Below are positions 11,555 through 23,548 of a DNA stretch of 64,000 bases, in pieces; the first letter of the stretch is position 1; each line of letters starts with the position of its first letter. Made by a program: the position numbers and the translations under genes. Source of the DNA: Ascoidea asiatica. Taxonomy: Eukaryota; Ascomycota; Saccharomycetes; Ascoideales; Ascoideaceae. The stretch covers positions 65,916-129,915 of the forward strand of contig BCKQ01000001.1 of NCBI GenBank assembly GCA_001600695.1, written 5' to 3'. A model generated the notes under the pieces. That model made no database searches. It worked only from the letters and a program-made list of their open reading frames with translations, and was not told where the DNA came from.

Positions 11555-14116
11555 TTAATAATAGTCAGTATCATTGTCATTGTTATTGTTATTGTCATTG
11601 TCATCATCAATGTCATCAATGTCATCATCCTCATCATCCTCATCATCGTAATCAGTATACTCAGTATTATAACCATTGTCATGAATATTATCATAATAAA
11701 AATGTCTATCAGGGAGACAAAACTCTTCAACTCTATCATAATCACCATCACTATAAAAAATATAATCGGTTGAATTTGGACTTGCTCTGGAGACATCACG
11801 ATGCTGAATCTTTTTTTTATTATACAATAAATCTGAATAAAATAACCATTTCAAAGAGCCAATAAAGCTGGCATCCAAAACATTTATAACTCCAGATTCT
11901 AAATCAAATTCTATATCGAACAACTTTTTTATTTTGCCATTTTTTTCTTTTTTGATATTGTCATCCTTTTTTATTTCTTTGCCTTTTAATTTTTTTAATT
12001 GACGCTTTTTGCGTCTATTGAGTTGCTTTTTACTCAACCCTATTTCATTTTGCTCCTTTTCTGGAACTCCTTTCTCTATAACACCTGAGATTTTTTTGGA
12101 TTCACTTTTGATCTGATCAAGAGATTTCTCTTTCACAATTTTTTCTGTATGTTTACAAATAGAATAAAAACTTAATAATTTTATTAATCTATTGATTAAA
12201 AATTTGAAATCTCCAGTATGATTTGAATTATTTAAATTTTTTAAAAAAATCTCAGTAAATAAAAATTCATTTTTAATTATTTCATTATCAAAACACATAC
12301 TTTTATACCATCTATTGAATAATAAAGTGAATTTTCGGAAAAAAACTTTACCAGGAAATAATAAATTAAAAAATTCTTCTTTAAATTTATCTTCAAAAGA
12401 AATTAATTGATTTCTTAAGGATGGAAATATTTGATTTTGAATTCTTGTGAACTCTGAAATGAACATTTTATCTTTCAGTTGAATTTCTTCTTTCAATTCA
12501 ACCTGGTTTTTGAATTCTTGTTGAGTAAAGTTTAAATAATTTTGACCATAATTTAAAATATTTTCATATTCTAAGTATTTTATTGAAGTAATGAAAATAT
12601 TATTTCGAAATTTAAAATTTTCAACTATAAGATTTAAATCGCCAATTGACATATTATCTAGAAATAATTTTTCTTCAATAATTTGGATATTTTCATATAT
12701 TAATGAAGTACCTTTTAATTCAGAAATTATTTCACTATTTGTGAGAAAAATACATTTAAGATCTTTTAATTCTTCTTGAAAAGTAATATTAGTTGGAGAA
12801 TTATTATTTGAGGTAGAGGATAAAAAAGAAAAATTATTTGTATTTGAAGTTAAATGAATATATTTATTAATTAAAAGTTTTATTAAATGATAATTTGAGA
12901 AATTTTGCATTATAAAAAATTTTGAAAGATTTGTGATTAAAATTTTATTTGGATCTGAAAAGAATTTCATGAAATTGAAATTATTACGATTATCATTATT
13001 TTGGGAAAGAGAAATAAAATCATCAAAATTGATAATTTCTGTTATATTTTTGATATCTAGATTATTATCTAAATGATTAGCTATATGATTATTTATATGA
13101 CTATCGATTGGATTATCGGTTGGATTATCAGTTAAATTATTAATTTGATCAGTAATTTGTAAATTTTCATTAGAAATGATTATTTTATTTATATTTAAAA
13201 TAAATAAATTTAAAAAATTATACCAAATTATGTAATTATATTTATTTTTTTCAGTTGATAAGCATTTTAAAACTTGAAATTTAAAATTTAGCTTAATAAA
13301 ATTAATGAATAAATTTAAAAAAAATTTGAAAATTGATTGGATTTTGATTAAAATTAAAATTAGTAAATATCTAATATTGAATTTCAAATAATTTGATGAA
13401 ATAACTAAATTTTTAAAGATTTTTTTATCATTGGAATTAAAAAAAAATATTTCAAAAGATTTCTCAATTAATTTATTTTTAAATATTGTATTTAGAATCA
13501 GTGAATATTTGTCAGAATCGTTACTTATATTATTATCATTACCATTATCATTGGAATTAGAAATACAATTAGAAATAGAAGTAGAAGTTGGAATTGAACA
13601 ATCTAGGGAAGCATTGAAAACTAAAGTAGAAAAAGATTTAAATATATTATCAACTTTCAATTTTTGATTAACATATTCAATCATTTGATTGTGTAAATTT
13701 GAATCATCGAGATCTGCATAATTTATCTCCATTTCCAATAAATTTTCAAAAATCCTTTTATCATTATTATTTTCATTATTGATTTCATTTTTATTTTGAA
13801 TAACCGAATTATTAATGACAGGTTTTATATTATTCTTTTTTCTTCTTTTCTTCTTGTTATCTTTTCTCGATTTATTTTTTGACTTATATTTTTTCTTTTT
13901 TGATTGATAACTTTCTGAATTTTCAACATTATTAATTAATTTTTTAGATAAGCTTTCTTTATCGGAATCAATACCATCAAAACTCTGTTTTCTCTTTTTA
14001 TTTTGGGAAACTTCAATTAAATTATCTGATGAAATTTGATTATTTGCATTCAAATTGTCTGGCATTGAAGTAATCATGGAATGCTCTTCCTCATTGGTGG
14101 AAGACATGCTGAACAA
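11555..14116 (-). CDS. Large unrecognised protein with Lys-rich N-terminal region and acidic C-terminal tail
   Basis: An 853-residue frame on the minus strand. Seen: a polar N-terminus with KKRKQSFDG and a dense Lys/Arg block (KSRKDNKKKRRKKNN), an acceptable nuclear or nucleolar targeting signal; a Leu/Ile/Phe/Asn-rich helical middle; a second basic block (SKKQLNRRKKRQLKKLKGK) near residue 710; a conserved-looking stretch VINVLDASFIGSLKWLFYSD; and a tail that is almost entirely Asp/Asn/Glu. The basic blocks plus acidic tail suggest a nuclear, perhaps ribosome-biogenesis or rDNA-related protein, but I recognise no family and assign no function. The tail is encoded by ATC/ATT repeats on the plus strand, giving mirror frames that are not genes. 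First ATG (MFSMSS) is used; the second Met at residue 4 is an alternative. Confidence 0.75.
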   Translation of the reverse strand: MFSMSSTNEEEHSMITSMPDNLNANNQISSDNLIEVSQNKKRKQSFDGIDSDKESLSKKLINNVENSESYQSKKKKYKSKNKSRKDNKKKRRKKNNIKPVINNSVIQNKNEINNENNNDKRIFENLLEMEINYADLDDSNLHNQMIEYVNQKLKVDNIFKSFSTLVFNASLDCSIPTSTSISNCISNSNDNGNDNNISNDSDKYSLILNTIFKNKLIEKSFEIFFFNSNDKKIFKNLVISSNYLKFNIRYLLILILIKIQSIFKFFLNLFINFIKLNFKFQVLKCLSTEKNKYNYIIWYNFLNLFILNINKIIISNENLQITDQINNLTDNPTDNPIDSHINNHIANHLDNNLDIKNITEIINFDDFISLSQNNDNRNNFNFMKFFSDPNKILITNLSKFFIMQNFSNYHLIKLLINKYIHLTSNTNNFSFLSSTSNNNSPTNITFQEELKDLKCIFLTNSEIISELKGTSLIYENIQIIEEKLFLDNMSIGDLNLIVENFKFRNNIFITSIKYLEYENILNYGQNYLNFTQQEFKNQVELKEEIQLKDKMFISEFTRIQNQIFPSLRNQLISFEDKFKEEFFNLLFPGKVFFRKFTLLFNRWYKSMCFDNEIIKNEFLFTEIFLKNLNNSNHTGDFKFLINRLIKLLSFYSICKHTEKIVKEKSLDQIKSESKKISGVIEKGVPEKEQNEIGLSKKQLNRRKKRQLKKLKGKEIKKDDNIKKEKNGKIKKLFDIEFDLESGVINVLDASFIGSLKWLFYSDLLYNKKKIQHRDVSRASPNSTDYIFYSDGDYDRVEEFCLPDRHFYYDNIHDNGYNTEYTDYDDEDDEDDDIDDIDDDNDNNNNNDNDTDYY

Positions 14117-16617
14117 GTAATAGATCTAGCACGAACTTCTTTGAATCTCTGTTGCTTTTAATGACCAATATTGATTTCTCCTTACATTGATACTCTGTTG
14201 TTTATTCTGTTGATTATACTTATTATCTTGTTGTTTAGTCTGTTGATTCTATTGAATCTGTTTCATTTGATTAAATTGATGTAGTTGATTTATTTTGTTG
14301 TTGCTGGTTGTTGTTTGTGCTGATAATCAATTCTTTTCACCAGCCACACTTAACTCAAAAGCTGAAGAGATCCGACCATGAGGAGGTCGTAATAGTTCTT
14401 GTAAATTATACTCCAATCGGAAATATGTTTTTCCATTCAACTATATGCACTAGACATTTGTACCTACGTATGTATACCTGCATTTTATTTGCTTTAAAGT
14501 TCAATTTCCGGCCAGGTACCAGATCGGGCAACTCTCTCTTTTCGATGTGTTTGAAACTGGAATGGGTGTTTTTTTGCAATGGTGAGTGAACTTTGAAGAA
14601 ACAGCAGAAAGAATTGTTTGTGAAGCAAGAAACAGTTTTCAAAAGGTTCTTGGTGATTCATATTCACAAGAACATTCATTGCTCTTATTCAGAAGCATAC
14701 AGACTGTAGTTATTTTTCAAGGATAAATGTTTCTTGGATTGCTGAATACTTTTCTGAAACTGTAACTTAAGGAAGTCTTTTGAAGAAAAAAAAAAAAGCA
14801 AGTAAAAAAGTTAAAATAAAAAAGAAAGAAAAACTTTAGATTCAGAATATTTAAGGTGGGATTTAATTTTTCAAAATGGAATGTTTTTAGCTTTGAAATT
14901 TGTTTAATGGGCTTTAATTTTAGCATTAAACATATTAAGGTTGAAAAGATTTAATTAGAAACAGATGGAATAAATAATTTATCAAAGATTCTGTTATCTA
15001 AAGCTACGTATTCAAATAATCCTGCTTTTGATTAGTAGTTTTGTTTCAGAGATTCATTTCAATACATTTCCAAAAGCTGTATAAATTTTTCAACAATTTT
15101 CAATATTTTTCACTGCTTTCACTCATCACTTGAAAATCTTTATGTATGAAAAATCCCTTAAAAGTCTCTAAGACCAAATTTTACAAATTCTTTAAAATCC
15201 CCTTTGTTTCTGTACTTTATTCATAATAAAAAACTTGTTCTAGACTTTTTTCCGATTTTTCTTGTTTCTAATTTTTTTTCCATCAATTTATCTGTGTGAT
15301 AGTGATTTATGGTTTTGTAAGAAAATAAGAAAATATTGTAAAGCCTATATAAGTAAGCTAATTGGAAAAAAATTGGAAAAGATGAAAGCTCGCAATCTTA
15401 TTTTATTGACTGTTCTAAATTTTACAAATATAAAAAAAAAAAGATTTAGTATAAACATCCTCCTACCACTTGACATTTTTTTTTATTTCTTCTAGTTTCT
15501 TCTTATTGGTTTGTGTTTTTTCTTTTTTATTCTTTCACCCAAAAAGAAAAACACAATGAATTGAAAATAAAGATATTGAAAATAAGTAAAGTAATTAATA
15601 AAAAAAAAGGAATTGAATTGAATGAAGCTAAAATTTATAAAAGTTATAAAAAATATGTAAACTATATAAACTATGAGTAATATAAAAATACGTAAATGAT
15701 TTTGAAAATAACAGCATAAATTTTTATGAAAAACTATATCTGAGATTGCAATTTCAAAATGGTAAAATAATATGTAAGTATGACGATAATGTAAAATCAG
15801 ATAAAAAAAAAAGGAAAAAAAAAATAGTACAAATCTCTTACTTATTATTTAATTCGATGTATTATTAATGAAAATATTTGAATGATTTATAAGCGAGAGT
15901 AATTATAAACAGCATAATAAAATAACGATGACTTTAAATGGAAATTTGAAAAGCCTCACGATAATTAAAAAAAAATGAAGAAAAAAAAAAAGTAGTAAAT
16001 AAAAATAAGTAATTCATATAATTCTTTTAATTGTCTTTGATTTTCTTAAGAGTAATTTATTGAATGAATTGTTAAATGAATGATTGGAAAAAGTGATGCT
16101 TAAACAAATTGTTTCACAAATGATGGATGTAGTTGATAATTTTGATTCTTAAAGGATAATAAAAATAAAGAAAATATTGAATAAATTTATGATTGTATAA
16201 TATAGGATGAAAATAATTTCAATAAAGCATAATGATAAAAATAAGCGAAAGATGAGCCATTATAATTGATTAAATAAATAGATAATAGAACAAATCAGAT
16301 TAATAAGTTGAATAAGTAAATAAATTGGCATAGTATGGTACGATATAATATGATCTGAATGAAATAATGAAAAAATGAGAGATTGAGATAATAAATAAAA
16401 TGATAGGTGATGAAAATTGATAAAGTATATTTGTTTAATTGAATTGGTGTTTTATGTTTTGAATTAATTTGGCCCTTTTATTCTAGTAATTGGTTTTTTT
16501 AGTGTTTTTTTGCTTTTTTACCATTTTTTTTTTGTTTTTGTTTTTTTTGTTCAATTGTTTTCATAATTTTTCCATTTTATTAGATCTTTTGATATCAAAT
16601 GAAAAGCAAAGTAATTT
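14117..16617. other. Gene-poor region, left part, with a GC-richer island near 14.3-14.6 kb
   Basis: The first 500 bases are the upstream region of the 853-residue gene and include a GC-richer patch (about 14330-14600). From 14.7 to 16.6 kb the DNA is AT-rich with long A and T tracts and no frame of protein character on either strand. Confidence 0.55.
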
Positions 16618-16851
16618 TCAAGGTAAAAATTCATAGCTGTCAACCCCAAGATTCAGATGTTTAACCTTTTTATTTATAACACAACGATTAAAACACAAAT
16701 GATGTTTGCATGTTTGACATTTTATATTATAATTTAATTGTTCTATTGGAACTTTTGTTGAAACGACATCAAAGTGACCATTACAACATTTCCAGAATGT
16801 AATATATCTTGTACAACCCAAGGGGATTGAAGGCATCTGAGAGTGATACAT
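16618..16851 (-). CDS. Small Cys-rich, probably zinc-binding protein, unrecognised
   Basis: A 77-residue frame on the minus strand with an ordered set of Cys and His: W20, C22, C23, H26, then C45-x2-C48-x-H50-H51-x-C53-x3-C57. The pattern W-x-C-C-x2-H ... C-x2-C-x-H-x2-C-x3-C recalls small fungal proteins of unknown function with a W-x-C-C and a C-x-x-C/H/C half, which would bind one or two zinc ions. Codon use is mixed but protein-like. It is the only plausible gene in a 6.4-kb stretch. It carries a CTG codon (residue 66 in HLNLG), so that residue depends on the genetic code. No signal peptide or membrane segment. Small size keeps confidence moderate. Confidence 0.5.
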   Translation of the reverse strand: MYHSQMPSIPLGCTRYITFWKCCNGHFDVVSTKVPIEQLNYNIKCQTCKHHLCFNRCVINKKVKHLNLGVDSYEFLP

Positions 16852-19800
16852 TATGATAATTATGCTTGTTTTTGCTTTTGTTTTTGAATTTGTATTTTAA
16901 AATGATTTATTGATAGAAGCAATACAATGCCCAATTAATTATTTACCTTATTTCTTGTTTATTACTGTTGTTCTAGGTATTGAGTAAAGTTATGAATTTT
17001 AATTTTAATTGAAATTGAAATTCAAATTGAAATTGTAATAAAGATTGAAAATATGAACGAAAAGGGCTTAATTTTATATTATACTATTAATTGAATTATT
17101 ATTATTGATATTATTGAATTTTAAAAAAGTTTTTTTTTATTTGAAATATAAATTTAAGAATTATAAAAATAGTTGCAATTGACTTTTGTTATAAATAGAA
17201 TTTAAGAGTGATAAAATGAGAAGTTTAAGAAGATCCTACGTAATAGTACTTTAAATAAAAGACGAGACCCTATTTGGAATTTTAATAAAGGGGTTAAATA
17301 TCAGATGATAAGTTTTTAATGGGTTTTAAATAGAGTTGAATTAAAAAGAAGATCAGATGAATTAAATAAAAAGTAAATGAAAGTGAAATTGAGATTTGAA
17401 AGAAATATTGAGTATATATATGATTTTAAATAAAATTTTTGAATTTGTAACTGAGTTGAACTTTGTAAAGAAAGATTTTGATAAAATAAAAAGCCAGAAA
17501 AAAAGGCCAAAAAAGAACAGGTTCAGGCTTATATTTTTTAACAGAAAGAGAATCTGTGAGAAAAGGTGAACCAGAGCGTAGAAGAGCGCAATGTGTTTTG
17601 ATTTGAATAGATCAACTTGTAACTTAAGTTGTAAGTTGAGTTGTAAGTTGAGTAGAAAGAGCAAAGAGTTCAAAGATATATCTACGATAGAGATAGAATT
17701 ATGAAGAATTGGGTATGAATATAATCAAGGGCACTTGGTGTTAATCTCTAGCTTCAATTCAAATCAATTCAATTCACTGAATCTGATTGCAAAGTTTAGC
17801 TGAGGTATTGAGAATCCTTTGAGATGATCTTTTTTATTTTAGATACGTACTGCTCAAAAATCAATGAATTCTTTTAGCTTTTTTAGTTATTTTAGTTATT
17901 TTTCCCTTTGAAATAAGGTAAAAATTTATAGAATTACTTTGAATTATGTTTTAGACATTTGAAAGTCTTTCAAATAAGGAGCATTTTATGAAACAATCTA
18001 TAAATTTTGGTTGAATTTTATACGTTAAAAATTATTGAAACAATGATAAAAAATTGACTTTGGTTTTTTCAATGGTTTTAATTTCATAATTTATGTTTTT
18101 TTATTTCTTTTATTTGAGTTAATTTATTTGTAATCTATGTGCTTATGGAGTAAATTTGATGTAACTGGCAATTTAAAATTAAAAGCTTAGAATTGGAATT
18201 GGAATCAAATTCAAATAGAATTTAGTTACTAATATTTGGACTTGGACTAAATATACTAGTTCTATTATTGTCAAATATAATATACCGTAGTTATGTAAAT
18301 AACTTAAGTGGTAAATTTACTCTTCTTTCTTTCAATTGTTTTTTTCCTTTGTTTGAGAAATGATGAAAACAAAAGTTATTTTATAATACTAACTACAAAA
18401 TACAGTACTTTGAATTACACTACCATAAACTGAATTTGAAATTTAAAATGAAATTACAATTTATTTTGAATTTAAATTTGAATCTGAATCTGAATCTGAA
18501 TTTCAAAATTATTATTTATTTTTTTAGTAAAGAAACGCTGACTTGAATTTACTGGAAAGTATGGGCAGTGTTACAATATTTCATATCAGTAAATTTCATC
18601 ATTGATTACAATTACTATACTACTGTACAGTACTACAGATTGTACTGTATTTCAAAATATTTTTACTGAATTGATTCTCAAGTTTTGATTTTACAGGTTA
18701 AATTGTGATAAATCACTGAATGAATGATAGATATACAAAATTAATAACCCAAAATCTTATTTTATTTAATATTTTTTAATTTTTTTATTTTTTTACTTTA
18801 TTTTAGTTCTATCTTTTCTATAATACAGTTAAAATACAAATTATCCGAATAGACAAACGGACTAAAATGATAAAAGATTTAAAGAAATATTAGAAGACTC
18901 TTAAATATCTTAAGATTTCAAGAAAATATTAAATTAACGTAGTTTTTTATAGCCCAGTTTTTCTACACCAGCCATAATTTATTCTCTTATGTTTCAAATT
19001 TTCAGATGTTTGTTTTTTTATTCCTGAATTTTGGAGAAGTCAAAATATGATTGATTAGTTGAGTTGTTGCGAAGGAGATTACATGGGTTTATTAGTAACT
19101 GAACAAATTTTTTCACCACTACAAAGTTAAGATACCTGAGGAATTATGATTGATAAATTGATAAATTGATAAATAGATGATTAATGATCGATTATTGATT
19201 AGTGTCTCATACTGTAAATATTTATTATATATTTTTTTTGAAGTGTTTTATTATCAATCATTGAAGAACAGAACAGAACTGGGAAAGAAACAGAGATAAG
19301 AAAAAAACTTTGCTATTATATCAGTGTTTCCGTCACAGACATTATATGAGCACTTTCTGCAATGGAAGCAATGGATTGAATATGTTCATATTCATTCCTA
19401 TTCAATCAAAATATTACACAGTAGTAATTAATGCTACCTGATTGATACTGATATCAAAGACCGTTGCTGCCAGTAGATTAGCTTCCGGTGGATTAATTGG
19501 CAGATTGGCAGTACCGTTGCAACGGTCTAGCAAGTAATTTAAATTACTTCAATTAATTTACTTCAATTAAATTAAATTAGATAAATTAGATAAATTAAAT
19601 TTTAAATTACCTTTAAATTAGTCAAATTAACCTGGCAAGGATAATCATTTCTTTTTTATTATGCTTGTTAATTATGAGATAAATTAGCAACTAATAATAA
19701 AATTTGTTCTTTTCTCTGCTATTAGCACAGTACTATTGCTCTCGCCGTGAAGTTACCCAATTGGGACCAAGTGGTCCGCTGTGCCCGCTGGTGCATATGG

Positions 19801-20521
19801 ATGCTGCACACACCCGGCAAGAATGCTTTTATCAACAGATGCAAGGAGCCTTTTGTAGATGCAGGTACAGGGCAGAAGGAGCACCTAAAAAGAGGCAGAG
19901 CTCGTTGCATCCACACCGGTGGCTTTCCCGGCTGGGCCAAACCTGGTCCTCGGATCAGTCAAAAAATCCGGAAATACTAGCAGTTGAATTACGGGATAAT
20001 TTGCCACATTTAACACCGAAAATATTTTAATATTTTAAGAAACCCAAAATGAGAATATCTCTATTAGGTAGTTATTTAACCACAACTTTGTCGAATATAA
20101 CAGGAGGTAATCCGACCTTAAAATCTCATAATAATACTTTCGGTCAGTATATTACCTCTTTAAGACTTGAGGTTGTTTCTGGTCTCTCGAGATTGTGATC
20201 GGAAGAACGCTGCGAATTAAAACCACCCCTGAGATTCAGAGATTCAGAGCTTTCAGAGCTTACAGTCAGAAGAGCATCTCTGTTTTAGTTACTTCATTTG
20301 GTTCAAAACAAACTTACTCAACTTCTTTGTTTTAGTTTCTTCTGAAAATACTTCCTCATATTCTTAAAATCAGTGACTTGATCTTTTTTCAATTGATTCA
20401 GTGGAGGGGGAATAACTAAAGGACTAACAAGAGGAATTTATTTCATATCTTAGAGTCCTATCCTCTTTTCTTAAGATTTTCTATTAATAATTTTTTAAAT
20501 AAATCTAATAATCAGTTCAAA
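16852..20521. other. Gene-poor region, right part, with palindrome and GC-richer island before the Asi-type gene
   Basis: From 16.9 to 19.3 kb the DNA is AT-rich and no credible frame is seen. At 19.3-19.55 kb composition changes and a strong inverted repeat occurs. From about 19.7 to 20.3 kb there is a GC-richer island, probably promoter DNA of the gene starting at 20522. Two frames in the island (19704-20030 and 19747-19980) overlap in different registers, are rich in CTG/CGC-type codons foreign to this genome, and are not called genes. Confidence 0.5.
19458..19528. repeat. Inverted repeat with embedded perfect palindrome
   Basis: AGACCGTTGC at 19458-19467 is matched in inverse by GCAACGGTCT at 19519-19528. 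The right arm is part of a perfect 14-bp palindrome ACCGTTGCAACGGT at 19513-19526, so the motif ACCGTTGC occurs three times in 70 bases. It could be a binding site for a dimeric regulator or a cruciform-prone spot; nothing assigns a function. Confidence 0.75.
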
Positions 20522-21052
20522 ATGGGTGAATATAATCAACTTAATTCATTGTTCCCTTCGACAAGTTTTCATTCTGAAAATTCAACTTCAATTCCAATAT
20601 CAATTTCAAATAATCCATTAGTCACTTCAATAGCTAATTTATCTACTAATTTAAAAAATTTATCTGAGTTTGAATACATTAAAGATATCAAAGATACCAA
20701 TATCAAAGATATCAAAGAAATAACATTATCCAATATTACTAATCTTTCAAATCTTTCAAATCTTTCAAATCTTTCAATCATTTCAATTAAAAAAATTAAT
20801 ATTCCACTTTATAAAAATTCAAAATTTATACCAAATATTTTAACTTCTTTTATAAATTCAATTATTCAAACAAGTTATCAAAATGATATACCAAAAAGAA
20901 ATATAAGTTCAATTTTAACTTATTCAATTTCTCCATATGCTGCTGTTTGTATGTCAATGGCAATAATTTTAAACAGAACAACTGTATTTGCAGCTCCAAG
21001 AAACACTCATAGAATAAATAACATCAATAATATTCATAATAATATTAATAAC

Positions 21053-21090
<38 letters not shown>

Positions 21091-23548
21091 CAACAATAGT
21101 AATAATAACCAGAACGTATTTCATAAAATTTTTAGAAAGTTATTTACTAATGATAACATTAAATTATCTTTAAGATTAATTGCATGTTTTTTCATTTTGA
21201 ATAATTTAATGAATCTTTTAATTACCTTAAATTGTTATTCGGATTTTTTAAATAATTACATTCTTTACCCAAAAGAACTTTTCAATTATGATCCAATTTA
21301 TTACAAAAATTCGGTTTTAAAACCATTTACAAATAATTTATCAATTGTTACTAATACTACAACCACCATTACAACCAATACTACTAGTAATATATTCAAT
21401 AATAATAATAAAATTGGTCCAGGAAATGATATATTTTGGCCAATTTTTTTAACTTTATGTTTCAGTCAATTTATTGAAGTGTTAATTTCAACAACTGATT
21501 CTTCAACTCCCTTTAATTATTCTGGTTTAACTTTATTTGAACATTCTTTTGCATTTCATGAAGTTCAATTCACAAAAAGACCATCAATAGAAATTTTAGT
21601 ATTATCTGTAGTTTCTTTATTAAATCAATTAATTATTCATTTTTTATCAATTTTCAAAATTAAGAATTATAAGTTAATTCCAACTACAATTATTGGATTT
21701 TCATTTATAATTTATTTATTTACAACTTTATTCAATGGTAGAATTATTTTTTTCCCAACAATTTGTATTTTCTCTTTCTTACCACAATTATTCATTTTTA
21801 CAATTATTTCAATATGTTTCATCATTTTTTTCTTAGCTGCTTTATGTCATGGATTTAATTTTAATGAATTAGTATTTTCAAGTACACGGGATAATAGTAT
21901 TGGCAATGGTGGAAATTCTGGTGGTAGTTTAAACGAATTTTTAAATTTGGATTTAAATGAAGATTTTAATACTGCTTTAACAAGATGGGGACTTTTAGCA
22001 ATTAGTGCAGCTGCATCAATCAATTATGTTAAAGAATTACCAGATATAAATTATCCAAAATCTATTTGGTTATCTAGTAATTTCATTAATAATAATATTT
22101 TTAATAGTAATAATAGTTATAATAATAAAAATGGAAAAGGAAATAATAATAATAATAATAAAATTTTAATATTCAAAGATCTAATTCAAAAAAATTCAGT
22201 CTTAGGTTTATCTCCATATAATAATGAATTTAACTTAAATGAAAAAAATCTAAAAAATCTAAGATTCAATTATGATAATGAAGATAATATTATTAGTATT
22301 GAGAATATTAAAGATAAAAAATTAAATAATGATAGTGATTATATTATTGAAGATATAGATGAAACCATTTTCAGATCAAGAGTTCAAGGATTCAATTTAT
22401 TAATAAAGTATTTTTTAAATTTAATAACTGGATTAATTTTAAGAAGAAGAACAATTCCAAGAATTTTATCAGATGGATTTAAAACTTTAGAAGAAGAAAA
22501 AAATAAAGAAAAATCAAGTGATTTAAATGAAGAAGGAATTTTACAAAAAAAGACTTATAAAAAATTAATTAATGAAAAAAATAGAAGAATTCAAGAAGAA
22601 TTTGATAAATTAATTAGAAAAAATGATTACGATGATGAAACATATTATGAAAAATTTATCAATAATGAAGAATTACCAGAAATTGATAAATCTGAAGATT
22701 ATGAAATTGATGATAATATTGAAGATATTAATGATATTGAAATTGAAAAAGAACCATTAGAATTTGATTCTGAATTTGAATCTGAGTGTGAATCGGAAGC
22801 TGAATTTCAGCATGAATTTGATAATAACAATAATAGTAGTCAAGCTATAAGATTGAATACATATAATGAACAAATAAATAAATTAAGGACTCCAACAAAA
22901 TTAATTGGTTTTCAAAACAATATTAATAAAAGTATCTTCAATGTTAAGAGTTTAAATAAAGATAAAAATAAATACAAAGATAAAAAAAATATATTAAATG
23001 AATTAATCGATTCAGAAGAAATTTATAAAATTCTTATTCCAAATAATAATAATATAAGATCCAATAAAGAGAAAATTGATATTAATGGTATTTCATATCA
23101 AAGAATTTTAAGTGGACATTTACATTATGAAAAAGAAAATGTTAGATTAACAAGATCTAAATATAATAAGATTAATAAAGAAGATATAATGTCATTAATT
23201 GAGTTAATTCTTGAAAAAAGACAAAATAATAAAGGAAGTTTTAGGACTTGGAATGGGAATAAGAGAAAGAGAGATTTGGATGTTGATATAGAAGAAGAGG
23301 ATGAAGAAGAATATGATGAAGATGAAGCTGAAGATGATAATGATAATAATGATGATGATAATGATAATGAATTAATTGAAAGTAGATGTGTTGTATGTCA
23401 AAGTAATGCAAGAGATGTTATTTTATGGCCATGTAGATGTTTTTCAGTTTGCGAAAGTTGTAGAGTTTCTTTAGGTATTAGAGGGTTTGATAAATGTATA
23501 TGTTGCAGAAAAGAAGTTTGTGGGTATAGTAGAGTGTATATTCCATAA
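20522..23548 (+). CDS. Asi1/Asi3-family inner-nuclear-membrane RING ubiquitin ligase
   Basis: The C-terminal ~50 residues form the atypical RING of the Asi family: CVVCQSNARDVILWPCRC, then CESCRVSLGIRGF and CICCRKEVCGYSR. Yeast Asi1 and Asi3 form an E3 ligase in the inner nuclear membrane that degrades mislocalised membrane proteins and latent Stp1/Stp2 that leak into the nucleus. Several hydrophobic segments lie between about residues 215 and 455, fitting the multi-span membrane part; a long charged linker (about 600-940) with Glu/Asp blocks leads to the RING. At 1008 residues it is much longer than the yeast proteins (about 620-680), mainly from an Asn run near 170-195, other Asn inserts and the acidic linker. 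The start gives a Ser/Asn/Ile-rich N-terminus. Which of the two paralogues it matches cannot be told. Confidence 0.82.

Noticed and set aside
19704-20030. 108- and 77-codon overlapping frames in the GC-richer island before the Asi-type gene
   Set aside because: Two registers are open at once, codon use (CTG, CGC, GGC) is unlike every real gene here, and no family is recognisable. Openness follows from GC-richer composition.
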